From positions 37,968-101,967 of the forward strand of contig NZ_JNYD01000035.1 in NCBI RefSeq assembly GCF_000717175.1: 64,000 bases of DNA, read 5' to 3'. Source of the stretch: Pseudonocardia autotrophica (lineage in GTDB: Bacteria; Actinomycetota; Actinomycetes; Mycobacteriales; Pseudonocardiaceae). The translations under genes and the position numbers were made by a program. The notes under the pieces are model-generated. The model saw nothing but the letters and a program-made list of their open reading frames with translations. It was not told the origin of the DNA and did no database searches. This document shows, piece by piece, positions 1-9,687 of the stretch; the first letter of the stretch is position 1, and each line of letters begins with the position of its first letter.

Positions 1-1044
1 GTCCGGGAGCTCGGCCGCCGGGGTGCCGGGGCGCCGCGAGTACTGGAACGTGAAGGCCTGCGCGAACCGGGCCCGGCGCACCACCTCGAGGGTCTGCGCG
101 AAGTCCTCCTCGGTCTCCCCCGGGAACCCGACGATGATGTCCGTGGACACCGCGGCGTCGGGGATCGACGCCCGCACCTCGTCGAGGATCCCGAGGAACC
201 GCTCGGAGCGGTACGAGCGCCGCATGGCCCGCAGCACCCGGTCCGATCCGGACTGCAGCGGCATGTGCAGCTGCGGGCAGACGTTGGGCGTCTCGGCCAT
301 CGCGGCGATGACGTCGGACGTGAAGTCCCGCGGGTGCGGCGAGGTGAACCGCACGCGCTCGAGCCCCTCGACGGTGCCGCAGGAACGCAGCAGCTTCGCG
401 AACGCGCCGCGGTCGCCGAACTCCGAGCCGTACGCGTTGACGTTCTGACCCAGCAGGGTCACCTCGAGCACGCCGTCCGCGGCGAGCGCCCCGACCTCCG
501 CGAGGATGTCCCCGGGCCGGCGGTCGCGCTCCTTGCCGCGCAGCGACGGGACGATGCAGAAGGTGCAGGTGTTGTTGCAGCCCACCGAGATCGAGACCCA
601 GCCGGCGTAGGCGGACTCGCGGCGCGCGGGCAGCGTCGACGGGAAGACCTCGAGCGACTCGAGGATCTCCACCTCGGCCGCGCGGTTGTGCCGGGCGCGC
701 TCGAGCAGCGCGGGCAGCGACCCGACGTTGTGGGTGCCGAACACGACGTCGACCCACGGGGCCTTCTTCGTGATCGTGTCGCGGTCCTTCTGCGCGAGGC
801 AGCCGCCGACGGCGATCTGCATGTCCGGGTTGGCCGTCTTGGCCGGGCGCAGGTGGCCGAGGTTGCCGTAGAGCTTGTTGTCCGCGTTCTCGCGCACGGC
901 GCAGGTGTTGAACACGACCACGTCGGCCTGCGCCGGGTCCTCGGCGCGCGCATACCCCGCGGACTCCAGCAGACCGGCCATCCGCTCGGAGTCGTGCACG
1001 TTCATCTGGCACCCGTAGGTGCGGACGGTGTAGCTGCGGGTCAC
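1..1044 (-). CDS. miaB: tRNA-2-methylthio-N6-dimethylallyladenosine synthase MiaB (5' part; 3' end beyond window)
   Basis: Radical-SAM methylthiotransferase that adds the methylthio group to i6A37 of tRNAs reading UNN codons. The first 348 codons are present. The N-terminal methylthiotransferase domain shows its three cluster cysteines at C12 (TYGCQMN), C48 (FNTCAVR) and C82 (GGCLAQ). The radical-SAM triad CNNTCTFC is at C156, C160 and C163, followed by [11 protein letters not shown], which separates MiaB from RimO. The GTG start at 1044 places [14 protein letters not shown] at the expected family N-terminus. The gene is divergent from the TAXI lipoprotein 98 bp away. In related actinomycetes miaB lies near recA/recX, which agrees with those genes at 30-32 kb. 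The C-terminal TRAM domain lies outside the window. Confidence 0.97.
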   Translation of the reverse strand, partial: MTRSYTVRTYGCQMNVHDSERMAGLLESAGYARAEDPAQADVVVFNTCAVRENADNKLYGNLGHLRPAKTANPDMQIAVGGCLAQKDRDTITKKAPWVDVVFGTHNVGSLPALLERARHNRAAEVEILESLEVFPSTLPARRESAYAGWVSISVGCNNTCTFCIVPSLRGKERDRRPGDILAEVGALAADGVLEVTLLGQNVNAYGSEFGDRGAFAKLLRSCGTVEGLERVRFTSPHPRDFTSDVIAAMAETPNVCPQLHMPLQSGSDRVLRAMRRSYRSERFLGILDEVRASIPDAAVSTDIIVGFPGETEEDFAQTLEVVRRARFAQAFTFQYSRRPGTPAAELPD

Positions 1045-1142
1045 CCCACGAGGGTATGCCTCGCGGGCGACGGCACGGGCCCCGGGGACGACAGCACCGG
1101 CCCGGGACGACAGGGCGGCCGCCGGTCCGGCACGATGCGGCG

Positions 1143-2111
1143 ATGGAGCCCGGACCCAGGCTGGACCGCCGCTCCGCCCTGCGCGTGCTGGCGGCACTCG
1201 CCGTGCTCCCCGGCCTGGCCGCCTGCGGCGCCGACTTCTCCGGGCGGCGGCTGTCGATCGCGGCGGGGGTCGCCTCGGGCGTCTACTTCCGGCTCGGCGG
1301 CACGCTCGCCGAGGTCTGGCGGGAGCACCTCGACCTGGGCGCCGCCCCGACCGTCCTGACGACGGCGGGTTCCGTGGACAACCTCGACCGGCTGGCCGGC
1401 GGCACCGTCGACGTCGCGTTCAGCCAGGTCGACACGGCGGCCGAACGGCTCGCCGGCCTCGCGCCGGGCGATCCCCGCGCCCCGCGCGCCCTCGCCCGGA
1501 TCTACGACGACGCCCTGCACGTCGTGGTGCGGCGTGACTCGCCGGCCCGGCGGGTCGCGGACCTGCGCAGACGCGCCGTGTCGATCGGGCCGCCGACCTC
1601 GGGCTACTACGCCGCGTCCCGCCGGCTGCTGGAGAGCGCGGGCGTGGATCCGGACCGCGACGTCGACGCCCGCCAGCTCGGCCTGTCGGACTCCGCCGCG
1701 GCGCTGCGCGACGGGACGATCGAGGCCTTCTGCTGGTTCGGGGGCGTGCCGACCGCGGGCGTCTCCGACCTCGCGGCGACCACACCGATCCGGCTGCTGG
1801 ACCTGACCGACGTGCTCGAGGCCGTCCGGGCGCGCTACCCCGTGTACTCGTCGGGCACCGTGCCCGCCTCCGCCTACGACATCGGCGAACCGGTGGCCAC
1901 TCTGTTCGTGCGGAACCTGCTGCTGGTCCCCGCCGCGCTCGACGACGACCTGGCCGGCGCCCTCGTCGGCACGATCTTCGCCGAGCAGCCCCGGCTCGCC
2001 GCCACCAGCCCGGCCGCGCTGACCATCGACGCCCGCGCCGCCATCGGCACCCAGCCGGTGCCGCTGCATCCCGGGGCGGAGCGCTTCTACCGCGAGGCCA
2101 AGGGCGCGTGA
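1143..2111 (+). CDS. TAXI-family TRAP-type solute-binding lipoprotein
   Basis: A 322-residue secreted binding protein. The N-terminus has twin arginines (RRSALR), a hydrophobic stretch and a lipobox LAAC (Cys28), so it is a predicted lipoprotein and possibly a Tat substrate. The mature part starts with [17 protein letters not shown], the typical entry of TAXI-family receptors, and continues with TTAGSVDNL and [15 protein letters not shown] receptors normally serve TRAP transporters, but no DctQ/DctM-type membrane gene is present in the window, so this is an orphan or works with a permease elsewhere. I chose the ATG at 1143 because upstream starts add an arginine-rich leader that does not look like a signal peptide. 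The ligand is unknown; some family members bind glutamate or dicarboxylates, which is suggestive with gluABCD 8 kb away but unproven. Confidence 0.85.
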   Translation: MEPGPRLDRRSALRVLAALAVLPGLAACGADFSGRRLSIAAGVASGVYFRLGGTLAEVWREHLDLGAAPTVLTTAGSVDNLDRLAGGTVDVAFSQVDTAAERLAGLAPGDPRAPRALARIYDDALHVVVRRDSPARRVADLRRRAVSIGPPTSGYYAASRRLLESAGVDPDRDVDARQLGLSDSAAALRDGTIEAFCWFGGVPTAGVSDLAATTPIRLLDLTDVLEAVRARYPVYSSGTVPASAYDIGEPVATLFVRNLLLVPAALDDDLAGALVGTIFAEQPRLAATSPAALTIDARAAIGTQPVPLHPGAERFYREAKGA

Positions 2112-2210
2112 CGTCGGCGACCAGCCCGTAAAGGGAAGGCAAAGTTCGTCCCAAACAAGGCTATGCTCCCTCCACCCGGGCGGCACCGCCCGCCGACAGA
2201 GGAGCCGCCC

Positions 2211-3239
2211 GTGCCGCGCCCCCGCGTTCCCCGCTGCGTCCGAGTCGCCGTCGCCGCGCTCGCCGCGGTCGCCGTCGCCGCCCCGCTGACCGCCTGCGGG
2301 AGCTCCCCGGACCTGACGATCTACTCGGGTCGCAACGAGCAGCTCGTGGGCGGGCTGCTCGAGAAGCTGGAGGAGCGGGTCGGCGGGACCGTCGAGGTGC
2401 GCTACGGCGGGAGCGCCGAGCTCGCCGCCCAGCTGCTCGAGGAGGGCGCCGGCACCGAGGCGGACGTGTTCTTCTCCCAGGACGCGGGCGCCCTCGGCGC
2501 GCTCGACGACGCGAACCGCCTGGAGCCGCTGCCGCCCGCGGCCCTCGACGCCGTCCCGGCGGCCTACCGCGCGGACGACGGCAGCTGGGTCGCGACCTCG
2601 GCCCGCTCCCGCGTGCTGTTCTACGACCCGCGGCAGGTCTCCGGGGCGGACCTCCCCGCCACGCTCGACGCCGTGACCGACCCGCGGTGGCGCGGGAAGA
2701 TCGGCTACGCGCCGACCAATGCCTCCTGGCAGGCGTTCGTGACCGGGGTCCGGGTGTTGCGTGGCGAGGAGGGCGCCCGGGCCTGGCTGCAGGCCTTCGG
2801 GGCGAACCAGCCGGTCAGGTTCGACAACAACATCCAGATCCTCGACGCCGTGAACGCCGGGCAGATCGCCCTCGGCCTGTCCAACCACTACTACTGGTAC
2901 GAGCGCGTGGCCGAGGTGGGCGAGCAGGCCGTCCCGGCCCGCGTCCACTACGTCCCGGGCGGCGACCCGCTCGGCCTGGTCAACGTGGCCGGCGCCGGGG
3001 TGGTCGCCGGGACCGCGCAGCAGGAGATGGCCCGCCGTGCCGTCGAGTTCCTGGTCTCTCCCGAGGCCCAGCAGTACTTCGCCGACGAGACGGCCGAGTA
3101 CCCGGTCCGCGCGGGGGTCGCGTCCACCCGGCACACGCTGCGGCCGCTCGACCAGCTGCAGCCGCCGGACATCGACCTGTCCGACCTCGCGTCGCTGCAG
3201 CAGTCGCTCACGCTGCTGCAGGAGACCGGTCTGGCGTGA
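2211..3239 (+). CDS. Ferric-iron ABC transporter substrate-binding lipoprotein (FbpA type)
   Basis: A 342-residue periplasmic-type binding protein of the FbpA/FutA group. The signal ends in lipobox LTAC (Cys29), followed directly by LTIYSGRNEQLV, the family's first strand and loop. The segment around residues 225-228 (NHYYWYERV) carries the tyrosines that ligate Fe3+ in characterised FbpA proteins. The GTG start at 2211 has a GAGGAG ribosome site 7 bp upstream. The stop overlaps the permease start as GTGA, so the three genes form a tight fbpABC-type operon. No clear DtxR/IdeR box was recognised in the 99 bp upstream, though a -10-like TATGCT lies near 2162. Iron is the most likely substrate; thiamine or phosphonate relatives are less likely given the YY motif. 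Confidence 0.9.
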   Translation: MPRPRVPRCVRVAVAALAAVAVAAPLTACGSSPDLTIYSGRNEQLVGGLLEKLEERVGGTVEVRYGGSAELAAQLLEEGAGTEADVFFSQDAGALGALDDANRLEPLPPAALDAVPAAYRADDGSWVATSARSRVLFYDPRQVSGADLPATLDAVTDPRWRGKIGYAPTNASWQAFVTGVRVLRGEEGARAWLQAFGANQPVRFDNNIQILDAVNAGQIALGLSNHYYWYERVAEVGEQAVPARVHYVPGGDPLGLVNVAGAGVVAGTAQQEMARRAVEFLVSPEAQQYFADETAEYPVRAGVASTRHTLRPLDQLQPPDIDLSDLASLQQSLTLLQETGLA

Positions 3240-4777
3240 CCGCGCCCCCGTCGACGCGGTCCCCCGCCCGGGCGGGGGCCGCGCCCCGGGCCCTGCTGGC
3301 CGCCGCCGCGGTCACCGGCGCGCTGGCCTGCGTCCCGCTGCTCTACCTGGCCGTCCGCACCCTGGAGGCGGGTCCCGGCACGGTGGCCGGGATCCTGGCC
3401 CGGCCGCGGACCGGCGAGCTGCTGACCCGAAGTGTGCTGCTCGCGGGCTCGGTCACGGCGGCCTGCCTCGTCCTCGGCTGCGGGCTGGCCTGGCTGGTGG
3501 CCCGCACCGACCTGCCCGGCCGCCGGGTGTGGGCCGCGGTCCTGGCGCTGCCGCTGGCCGTCCCGTCGTACGTGGCCGGGTTCACCTGGATCGCCGAGTG
3601 GCCCGGGCTGGCGGGCTTCCCGGGCGCGTTCCTGGTGCTCACCCTGGTCAGCTACCCGTACGTGCTGCTGCCGGTCGCGGCGGCGCTGCTGGTGTCCGAC
3701 GGCGGGCTGGAGGAGGTCGCCCGCTCGCTCGGCCGCGGCCCGGGCCAGGTCCTGTTGTCGGTCACGTTGCGTCGGGTCCGCCCGACCGCGGCGGCCGCGG
3801 GCCTGCTCGTCGCGCTCTACGTGCTCAGCGACTTCGGCGCGGTCTCGCTGATGCGCTACGAGACCTTCACGCTCGGCATCTACACGAGCTACCGGGCCAC
3901 CTTCGACCGCACGCCGGCGGCGGTGCTCGGCTGCGTCCTCGTGGTCCTCGCCGCCCTGCTGACCTGGGGCGAGTACCGGGCCCGCGGTCGCGCCGCCGGA
4001 TGGGTCGGCCGCGGCACCCCGCGCCCGCCGGTGCCGGTGCGGCTGGGGGCCTGGCGGCCGGTCGCGCTGCTGGCGGTGGTGGCCGTCGCCGCCGCGGCCC
4101 TCGGGGTGCCCGCGGTGAGCCTGGTGCGCTGGACCGTGGCGGGCACGTCGGCCGGGGTCGACTGGCCTGCGCTCGGGAGCGCCGCGGTCGCGACCCTGCA
4201 GGTCGCCGGGGTCGGCGCGGCCCTGACCACCCTGCTCGCGCTGCCGGTGGGGATCCTCGCCGCCCGGCACCGCGGGCGCGTGGTCACCGCCGTCGAGACC
4301 GCGGCCTACGCCGGGCACGCGCTGCCCGGCGTGACGATCGGGCTCGCCCTGGTGTTCGTCGGGATCCGGCTGGTCCCGGGGATCTACCAGGAGCTGCCGC
4401 TGCTGGTCGTCGGGTACGCCGTGCTGTTCCTCCCGCTGACCGTCGGAGCCGTCCGGACCGCGGTCGCGGCCGCGCCCGTGGGTCACGAGGAGGTCGCCCG
4501 CTCGCTCGGCTGCGGCCGGGCGGTGGCGTTCGCGCGCGTCACCCTCCCCCGGGCGCTGCCCGGCACGGTCGCCGGCGCGGCGCTCGTGTTCCTCACCGTG
4601 GTCAAGGAGCTGCCGGTGACCCTGATGCTGCGGCCGACCGGCACGGACACCCTCGCGGTGCAGCTGTGGAGCCACACCGGGGCAGGCGCCTTCGCGGCCG
4701 CGGCCCCGTACGCCGTGGTACTCGTGCTGGTCTCGGCGGTCCCGGCCGCGCTGCTCGACCGGGCGGTGCACCGGTGA
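3236..4777 (+). CDS. Ferric-iron ABC transporter permease (FbpB type, fused two-domain)
   Basis: A 513-residue inner-membrane permease with two homologous halves, as usual for FbpB. Each half carries an EAA-type loop that docks on the ATPase: EEVARSLGRGPGQVLLSVTL near residue 160 and EEVARSLGCGRAVAFARVTL near residue 418. About 12 hydrophobic segments are visible. The GTG start overlaps the binding-protein stop by 4 bp, and the stop overlaps the ATPase start by 4 bp, so translation is probably coupled across all three genes. Confidence 0.92.
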   Translation: MTAPPSTRSPARAGAAPRALLAAAAVTGALACVPLLYLAVRTLEAGPGTVAGILARPRTGELLTRSVLLAGSVTAACLVLGCGLAWLVARTDLPGRRVWAAVLALPLAVPSYVAGFTWIAEWPGLAGFPGAFLVLTLVSYPYVLLPVAAALLVSDGGLEEVARSLGRGPGQVLLSVTLRRVRPTAAAAGLLVALYVLSDFGAVSLMRYETFTLGIYTSYRATFDRTPAAVLGCVLVVLAALLTWGEYRARGRAAGWVGRGTPRPPVPVRLGAWRPVALLAVVAVAAAALGVPAVSLVRWTVAGTSAGVDWPALGSAAVATLQVAGVGAALTTLLALPVGILAARHRGRVVTAVETAAYAGHALPGVTIGLALVFVGIRLVPGIYQELPLLVVGYAVLFLPLTVGAVRTAVAAAPVGHEEVARSLGCGRAVAFARVTLPRALPGTVAGAALVFLTVVKELPVTLMLRPTGTDTLAVQLWSHTGAGAFAAAAPYAVVLVLVSAVPAALLDRAVHR

Positions 4778-5781
4778 GCGCCGGGCTCGCGGTCGCGGGC
4801 GTGCGCGCGGGCCATCCCGGCGTGTCCGTCCTGCACGGGGTGGACCTGGCGGTGCCCGCGGGCGCGCTGGTGGCAGTGCTCGGCGGCTCCGGCAGCGGCA
4901 AGACGACGCTGCTGCGCTGCGTGGCCGGCTTCCACCCGCTCGACGCCGGCGAGATCCGGCTCGGGGACCGCGTCGTCGCCGGGCCGGGCGTCGAGGTCCC
5001 GCCGGAGCGCCGTCGCGTCGGCCTGGTCCCCCAGGACGGCTCGCTGTTCGCGCACCTGTCGGTGGCCGCGAACGTCGGGTTCGGGCTCGACCGGGCCGCC
5101 CGCCGCGGCCCCCGGGTGCGCGAGCTGCTGGACCTGGTCGGGCTCGCCGACCTCGCCGACCGCATGCCGCAGGAGCTCTCCGGCGGCCAGCAGCAGCGGG
5201 TCGCGTTGGCCCGGGCGCTCGCCCCGGACCCCGCCGTGGTGCTGCTCGACGAGCCCTTCAGCGCCCTCGACGCCGGGCTGCGGGCGGAGGTCCGCGAGCA
5301 GGTCCGCGCCGCGCTGCGGGCGGCCGGCACCACCGCGGTCCTGGTCACCCACGACCAGCAGGAGGCACTCGGCGTCGCCGACCTCGTCGCGCTGCTGCGC
5401 GACGGCCGGATCGTCCAGGTCGCCCCGCCGCGGGAGATCTACGGCACGCCGGCCGACGTCGGCGTGGGCACGTTCGTGGGCGAGGCGGTGGTCCTGCCGG
5501 CGGTCGCCCGCGGCGGCTGTGCGGAGACCGTGCTGGGCGCGCTGCCGGTGGCGGCCGCGGACGGCCCCGGCCAGCTCCTGGTCCGGCCCGAGCAGCTGCG
5601 GCTACGCCCCGGCGGGCCGGCGCGCGTCCGGGAGGTGGTCTTCCACGGGCACGACGCGACCGTGCTCGTGGAGCTCGGCGGCACCACGCTGCGCTGCCGC
5701 ACGGCCGAACCGGAGACCCCGGAGCCGGGCAGCGAGGTGAGCCTGCAGGTCCGCGGACCGGTGCGCTTCTACCCGGACTGA
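4774..5781 (+). CDS. Ferric-iron ABC transporter ATP-binding protein (FbpC type)
   Basis: A 335-residue ABC ATPase. Walker A GGSGSGKTT lies at residues 37-45, the signature LSGGQQQR at 135-142, Walker B VVLLDEPF around 155-162, and the switch histidine in VTHDQQEAL is H193. The C-terminal ~110 residues form a TOBE-like regulatory domain typical of the FbpC/PotA group. The last 180 bp are overlapped antisense by the open 3' end of the convergent acyltransferase-fusion gene, so transcription of one could affect the other. Confidence 0.93.
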   Translation: MSAGLAVAGVRAGHPGVSVLHGVDLAVPAGALVAVLGGSGSGKTTLLRCVAGFHPLDAGEIRLGDRVVAGPGVEVPPERRRVGLVPQDGSLFAHLSVAANVGFGLDRAARRGPRVRELLDLVGLADLADRMPQELSGGQQQRVALARALAPDPAVVLLDEPFSALDAGLRAEVREQVRAALRAAGTTAVLVTHDQQEALGVADLVALLRDGRIVQVAPPREIYGTPADVGVGTFVGEAVVLPAVARGGCAETVLGALPVAAADGPGQLLVRPEQLRLRPGGPARVREVVFHGHDATVLVELGGTTLRCRTAEPETPEPGSEVSLQVRGPVRFYPD

Positions 5782-8205
5782 CGCGGCCGCCCGGCCGAGG
5801 ACCTCCTGCACGGCGACGCCGACGACCAGGCAGGCGAGCACGACGACGGCCGAGGGCAGCCCGGCCAGCGCCGACATGACCGCGTAGTGGGTCAGGTAGA
5901 TCGCGAGCGACGCCCCCGCGAGCAGCCCGCACAGCCGCACGAGCGGCCGCGGCACCGCCAGCGCGGGCACCAGCAGCAGCGCCGTGCCGACGGCGACCAC
6001 GGCCGCCCGGTGCGGCTCGTGGGCGAACATCATCGGCACGGCGACGGCGAGTCCGGCGAGCACCGCGGCGCGCTGCCACGCGGTCGCGGCGCGCTGCGCG
6101 GCCCAGCCCAGCGCGAACAGCCAGATCACGGTGTGCACGCTCATCTGGCGCAGGGAGAAGGCGTTGGCGCCGTCGTCGACGAACTGGCCGAGCAAGCCGG
6201 CGAGGTACACGGCCGCGGGCAGGGCGAACGGCAGGCTCCGGTCGAGCGCCCGCACCGCGGGGACCACGAACAGCAGCGCCATCAGCAGCAGGATCTGCGG
6301 CAGCGTCTCGACGAACCAGTACCCCCACGCCTCCGGGTCGACCACGTAGTTGAGCAGCAGCGCGTTGTACCAGTCGACGTCGTCGGCGACGGTCGCGCGC
6401 CAGGCCACCCACAGCGCGCTCGGCACGGCGATCCGGGCGGCGGTGCGCAGGATCGTCCGCGACGGCCGGGGCGGGGCCAGGGCGAACCGCGCGAACGCCC
6501 AGCCCGCCGCGGCCAGCAGCACGTGCGAGCCGCCCAGCAGCCGGAACAGCCCCACGTGCGAGCCCACGATCAGCACGATCGCCGCGGCCCGCAGGACGAC
6601 GGGGGTCTCCACCAGCAGCCACCGCCGCGGCGCGCGACCGGGCCCGCCGAGCGCGACGAGCTCCGCCACTGTGCGTTCCGGCCAGTCCGGCGGCAGCGCA
6701 CCGACCGTGCGTTGCAGCCGCAGCGCCGTCTGGACGTACCGCAGCGAGTCGCCACCGAGCCCCACGAAGGTGTCCCCGTCGGTGATCGTGCGGCCCGGGA
6801 ACACCGCCGCGAAGGCCCGGCGCACCGGGTCCGCGCCCGCGGGCGGCTGCTGCGGGGCGGCCGCGGCGGCGACCGCGGCGAGGTCGACCTTGCCGGTGGG
6901 CAGCCGCGGGAGCGCGTCGACCCCGGCGACCCGGACGGCCGTCGGCGGCAGCCGGAGCCGCTCCGCGAGCAGGTCGGCCACGGCCGTCGCGTCGCCGCCG
7001 CGGACCACCGCGACGGCCAGGCCGGTGTCGTCGCCGGTCGCCGCGGCCGCCACGCCCCCCGCCGCGAGGATCCGCTCGACCTCGTCGAGGTCCACCCGCA
7101 GCCCGAACGGCTTGACGAACCGCGCCGCGCGCCCGGTGATCTCGAGCAGGCCGTCGGGCCGCAGCCGGGCGCGGTCGCCCGTCTCGAGCCGGTCGACGGT
7201 CCGGCCCAGCGCGAGATCGGCGCCGCTGCGGGCGTAGCCGAGCATGACGTTCTCGCCCCGGTAGACCAGGTCGCCCACGCCGTCCGGGTCCGGCCGCTCG
7301 ATGCTGAACGTGCCGCCGGGCACGGCGACCCCGACCGCCGACGGCGCCGTCGCCGCCCGCTCCGGCGGCAGGTAGGCCATCCGGGCCGTGGCCTCGGTCT
7401 GGCCGTACATGACGTAGAGCGCCCACCCGCGCCCCGCCCCGAGCGCGGCGTACCGCTCGACCGCGGCCGGGTCCCACCGCCCGCCCGCCTGCGTGACGTA
7501 CCGCAGCGACGGGAGCGCGCGGTCGGCGAAGCCCGTCGCGTCGAGCAGGTCGAACGTGTACGGGACGCCGTGCAGGCTGGTCAGGCCGAGCTCCGCGAAC
7601 TCGGTCCAGAAGGCGGGCTCGGCGACCGACCGGCTCGACAGCACCACGGTCGCGCCGCGCGCGAGGTTGCTGTTCACGACCGAGAGCCCGTAGCAGTACT
7701 GCAGCGGCAGGGTGAGCGGTGCCCGGTCCCCCGGTCGGATCGGCAGGTACCCGGCGATCGATTCGGCGTTGGCCGCGAGGTTGCGCGCGGAGAGCCGGAC
7801 GAGCTTCGGCGAGCCGGTGGTGCCCGAGGTGGGCAGCAGCAGGGCGAGGTCCGGGTGCAGCGCCGGGCCCGGCCCACGCTCCTCGATCCGCACCCCGTCC
7901 GCCTCCGGCCGCACGACGACGGCGGGGTCGTGGGCCGCGAGCAGCGGCTCGGCGCGCGCCGGGTCGTCGCCGACCAGCAGCGCGACGTGACCGGCCCGCA
8001 GCGCCGCCAGGTAGGTGACGACGGGCTCGACGCCGGGGCCGGCCACCACCGCGACGAGCCGGCGTCCGGTCCCGAGCTCGGCAGCCCGTGCGTCGGCCCG
8101 CGCCGCCAGCTCCCGGTAGCTCAGGCACTCCCCGCCGGGCACCAGCAGGGCCGGGCGCCCGCCGTGGCGCGCGAGGGCACCGGCGAACCCCGGCGTTTCG
8201 GTCAT
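5602..8205 (-). CDS. Adenylation - carrier - membrane acyltransferase (AT3) fusion protein
   Basis: An 867-residue protein with three parts. Residues 1-445 are an ANL-type adenylation domain: P-loop TSGTTGSPK at 126-134, YGQTE at 267-271, TGD at 342-344 and the catalytic lysine in LPTGKVDL (K439). Residues ~455-520 are a phosphopantetheine carrier with the attachment motif LGGDSL (S487). Residues ~530-805 contain about ten hydrophobic segments resembling acyltransferase-3/OafA proteins. The logic is to activate an acid, load it on the internal carrier and hand it to a membrane transferase for an extracytoplasmic or lipid acceptor; the substrate is unknown. The gene follows the histidine-kinase gene by 57 bp and probably shares its operon. 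The ATG at 8205 is the clear start. The final ~60 codons run antisense into fbpC; the folded protein may end near residue 805. Confidence 0.85.
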   Translation of the reverse strand: MTETPGFAGALARHGGRPALLVPGGECLSYRELAARADARAAELGTGRRLVAVVAGPGVEPVVTYLAALRAGHVALLVGDDPARAEPLLAAHDPAVVVRPEADGVRIEERGPGPALHPDLALLLPTSGTTGSPKLVRLSARNLAANAESIAGYLPIRPGDRAPLTLPLQYCYGLSVVNSNLARGATVVLSSRSVAEPAFWTEFAELGLTSLHGVPYTFDLLDATGFADRALPSLRYVTQAGGRWDPAAVERYAALGAGRGWALYVMYGQTEATARMAYLPPERAATAPSAVGVAVPGGTFSIERPDPDGVGDLVYRGENVMLGYARSGADLALGRTVDRLETGDRARLRPDGLLEITGRAARFVKPFGLRVDLDEVERILAAGGVAAAATGDDTGLAVAVVRGGDATAVADLLAERLRLPPTAVRVAGVDALPRLPTGKVDLAAVAAAAAPQQPPAGADPVRRAFAAVFPGRTITDGDTFVGLGGDSLRYVQTALRLQRTVGALPPDWPERTVAELVALGGPGRAPRRWLLVETPVVLRAAAIVLIVGSHVGLFRLLGGSHVLLAAAGWAFARFALAPPRPSRTILRTAARIAVPSALWVAWRATVADDVDWYNALLLNYVVDPEAWGYWFVETLPQILLLMALLFVVPAVRALDRSLPFALPAAVYLAGLLGQFVDDGANAFSLRQMSVHTVIWLFALGWAAQRAATAWQRAAVLAGLAVAVPMMFAHEPHRAAVVAVGTALLLVPALAVPRPLVRLCGLLAGASLAIYLTHYAVMSALAGLPSAVVVLACLVVGVAVQEVLGRAAASVRVEAHRSADLQAHLAARLRGLRFGRAAAQRGAAELHEHGRVVPVEDHLPDARRPAGA

Positions 8206-8262
8206 ACTTCCATCAGATGTGGTGAGCCTGTCCTTGGCAATACACCGGACGGACGGACCTCG

Positions 8263-9675
8263 TCACAGCGTCGGCGGGAGGGCCCGCCGCAGCCGCGCCG
8301 CCGCCCTGAGCCCGCCGCTCGGCGGCAGCTCCAGTACCAGCGACCCGCCCGCCAGCTCGACGGTGCGGGCGGCGATCGCGAGGCCCAGGCCAGAACCCTC
8401 GACGTTGTTCTGCCCGGGCGAGCGCCAGAACCGGTCGGTGGCCCGTTCGAGCTCCTCCGGCGGGATCCCGGGCCCGGTGTCCAGCACCGCCACGTCGACC
8501 AGGGGCGGGTCCGCGCCGCGCACCGGCCGGACCGTGACGGTCACGGTGCCGCCGGGCGGGGTGAACTTCACGGCGTTGTCGAGCAGGGCGTCGAGGACGG
8601 TCTCGATGCCCCCGGGCGTCATCCGCACCCGCAGCCCGCGCACGCCGCCGCGCAGCAGCCGCAGGCCGGTGTGCTCGGCGAGCGGGCGCCAGGCGTCGAG
8701 GCGGTCGTCGACGGCCGGGTCGACCGCCGTGTCGACCTCCCGGTCCACGCCGGCGTCGCGCTCGGCGCGGGCCAGCGCCAGCAGCCCGTCGAGCACCCCG
8801 GAGAGCCGCTCGGCCTCCTCCAGCGCGGCGACGTGCTCCTCCGCGGCGTCTCCCTCGACGTGCCCGTCGAGGTTGGACAGCCGCAGGCGCAGCGCGGTGA
8901 GCGGGTTGCGCAGCTGGTGGCTCGCGTCGGCGACGAAGGCCCGCTGGGTCGACAGCGCCTGGCCGACCGACTCCGCCATGCGGTCGAAGGACAGGGTGAG
9001 CCGGCGCAGCTCGGGCGGGCCGGACCCGTCGGACACCGGCTCGGCGGGCCGCCCGGCCAGCACCGCGCGCGTCACGCGCCCGGTGCCCTCGTCGAGGCGG
9101 CGCACCGGCCGCAGGATCCACCGGGTGACCGGCACCGCGACCAGCACGCCGAGCGCGAGCGCCGCCAGCACCAGGGCCGCGACCAGTGACCAGACCCGGA
9201 TCTCGGCCGCCCGCAGCGCGTCGGTCGGGGACACGGTGATGGCCGCGCCGCGCACCTCGCCGTCGACCAGGACCGGTTCGGCGAGCACCAGCGGGCGGGT
9301 GTCCCACGGCATGATCAGCGGCGGCGCGGCCGACCGGCGGCTGGCCAGGGCGACCTGCAGGCGTTCCCGGCCGGCGGCGTCGAGGGTGGGCGGCGCCGCG
9401 CGCGAGGCCGCGACGACCCGCCCGGCCCGGTCGACGACGGTGACCGCCACGCCGTAGACCTCGTCGTAGCGGGCCAGCTCCTCGGCCAGCCCGGCCGCGC
9501 TGTCCTCGGTGATCGGCCGCTGCGCGCGCGAGGCGAAGTAGATGGTGTCGGTGAGCCGGTCGATGAACAGCTCCTGCTGCGAAGCACGCGAGTTCGACAC
9601 CGCCAGCGGCACGCCGAGGCCCAGCGCCAGCAGCCCGACCAGCACGCAGACGATGACGAGCAGCCGGGTGCGCAC
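8263..9675 (-). CDS. Two-component sensor histidine kinase
   Basis: A 470-residue membrane kinase. A first transmembrane helix at residues 5-27 is followed by an extracytoplasmic sensor segment of ~130 residues, a second helix at ~160-183, and a HAMP segment beginning ITRWILRP-like around 184. The phosphoacceptor motif ADASHQLRNPLTALR has His253. ATPase motifs are LLDNAVKF (N box), DTGPGIP (G1) and GSGLGLAI (G2). It starts with GTG at 9675, 12 bp after the response-regulator stop, so the two genes are an operon. The signal is unknown. The neighbouring genes suggest either an amino-acid uptake cue or a cell-envelope cue. Confidence 0.93.
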   Translation of the reverse strand: MRTRLLVIVCVLVGLLALGLGVPLAVSNSRASQQELFIDRLTDTIYFASRAQRPITEDSAAGLAEELARYDEVYGVAVTVVDRAGRVVAASRAAPPTLDAAGRERLQVALASRRSAAPPLIMPWDTRPLVLAEPVLVDGEVRGAAITVSPTDALRAAEIRVWSLVAALVLAALALGVLVAVPVTRWILRPVRRLDEGTGRVTRAVLAGRPAEPVSDGSGPPELRRLTLSFDRMAESVGQALSTQRAFVADASHQLRNPLTALRLRLSNLDGHVEGDAAEEHVAALEEAERLSGVLDGLLALARAERDAGVDREVDTAVDPAVDDRLDAWRPLAEHTGLRLLRGGVRGLRVRMTPGGIETVLDALLDNAVKFTPPGGTVTVTVRPVRGADPPLVDVAVLDTGPGIPPEELERATDRFWRSPGQNNVEGSGLGLAIAARTVELAGGSLVLELPPSGGLRAAARLRRALPPTL

Positions 9676-9687
9676 GCCTCGGCCCGC

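Noticed and set aside
265..1359. Long plus-strand open frame antisense to miaB
   Set aside because: Composition mirrors the real minus-strand gene, and no domain or signal is visible; long antisense frames are expected at this GC content.
2112..2210. Possible iron-dependent regulator box upstream of the fbpA-type gene
   Set aside because: No convincing 19-bp palindrome of the DtxR/IdeR type was found by eye.
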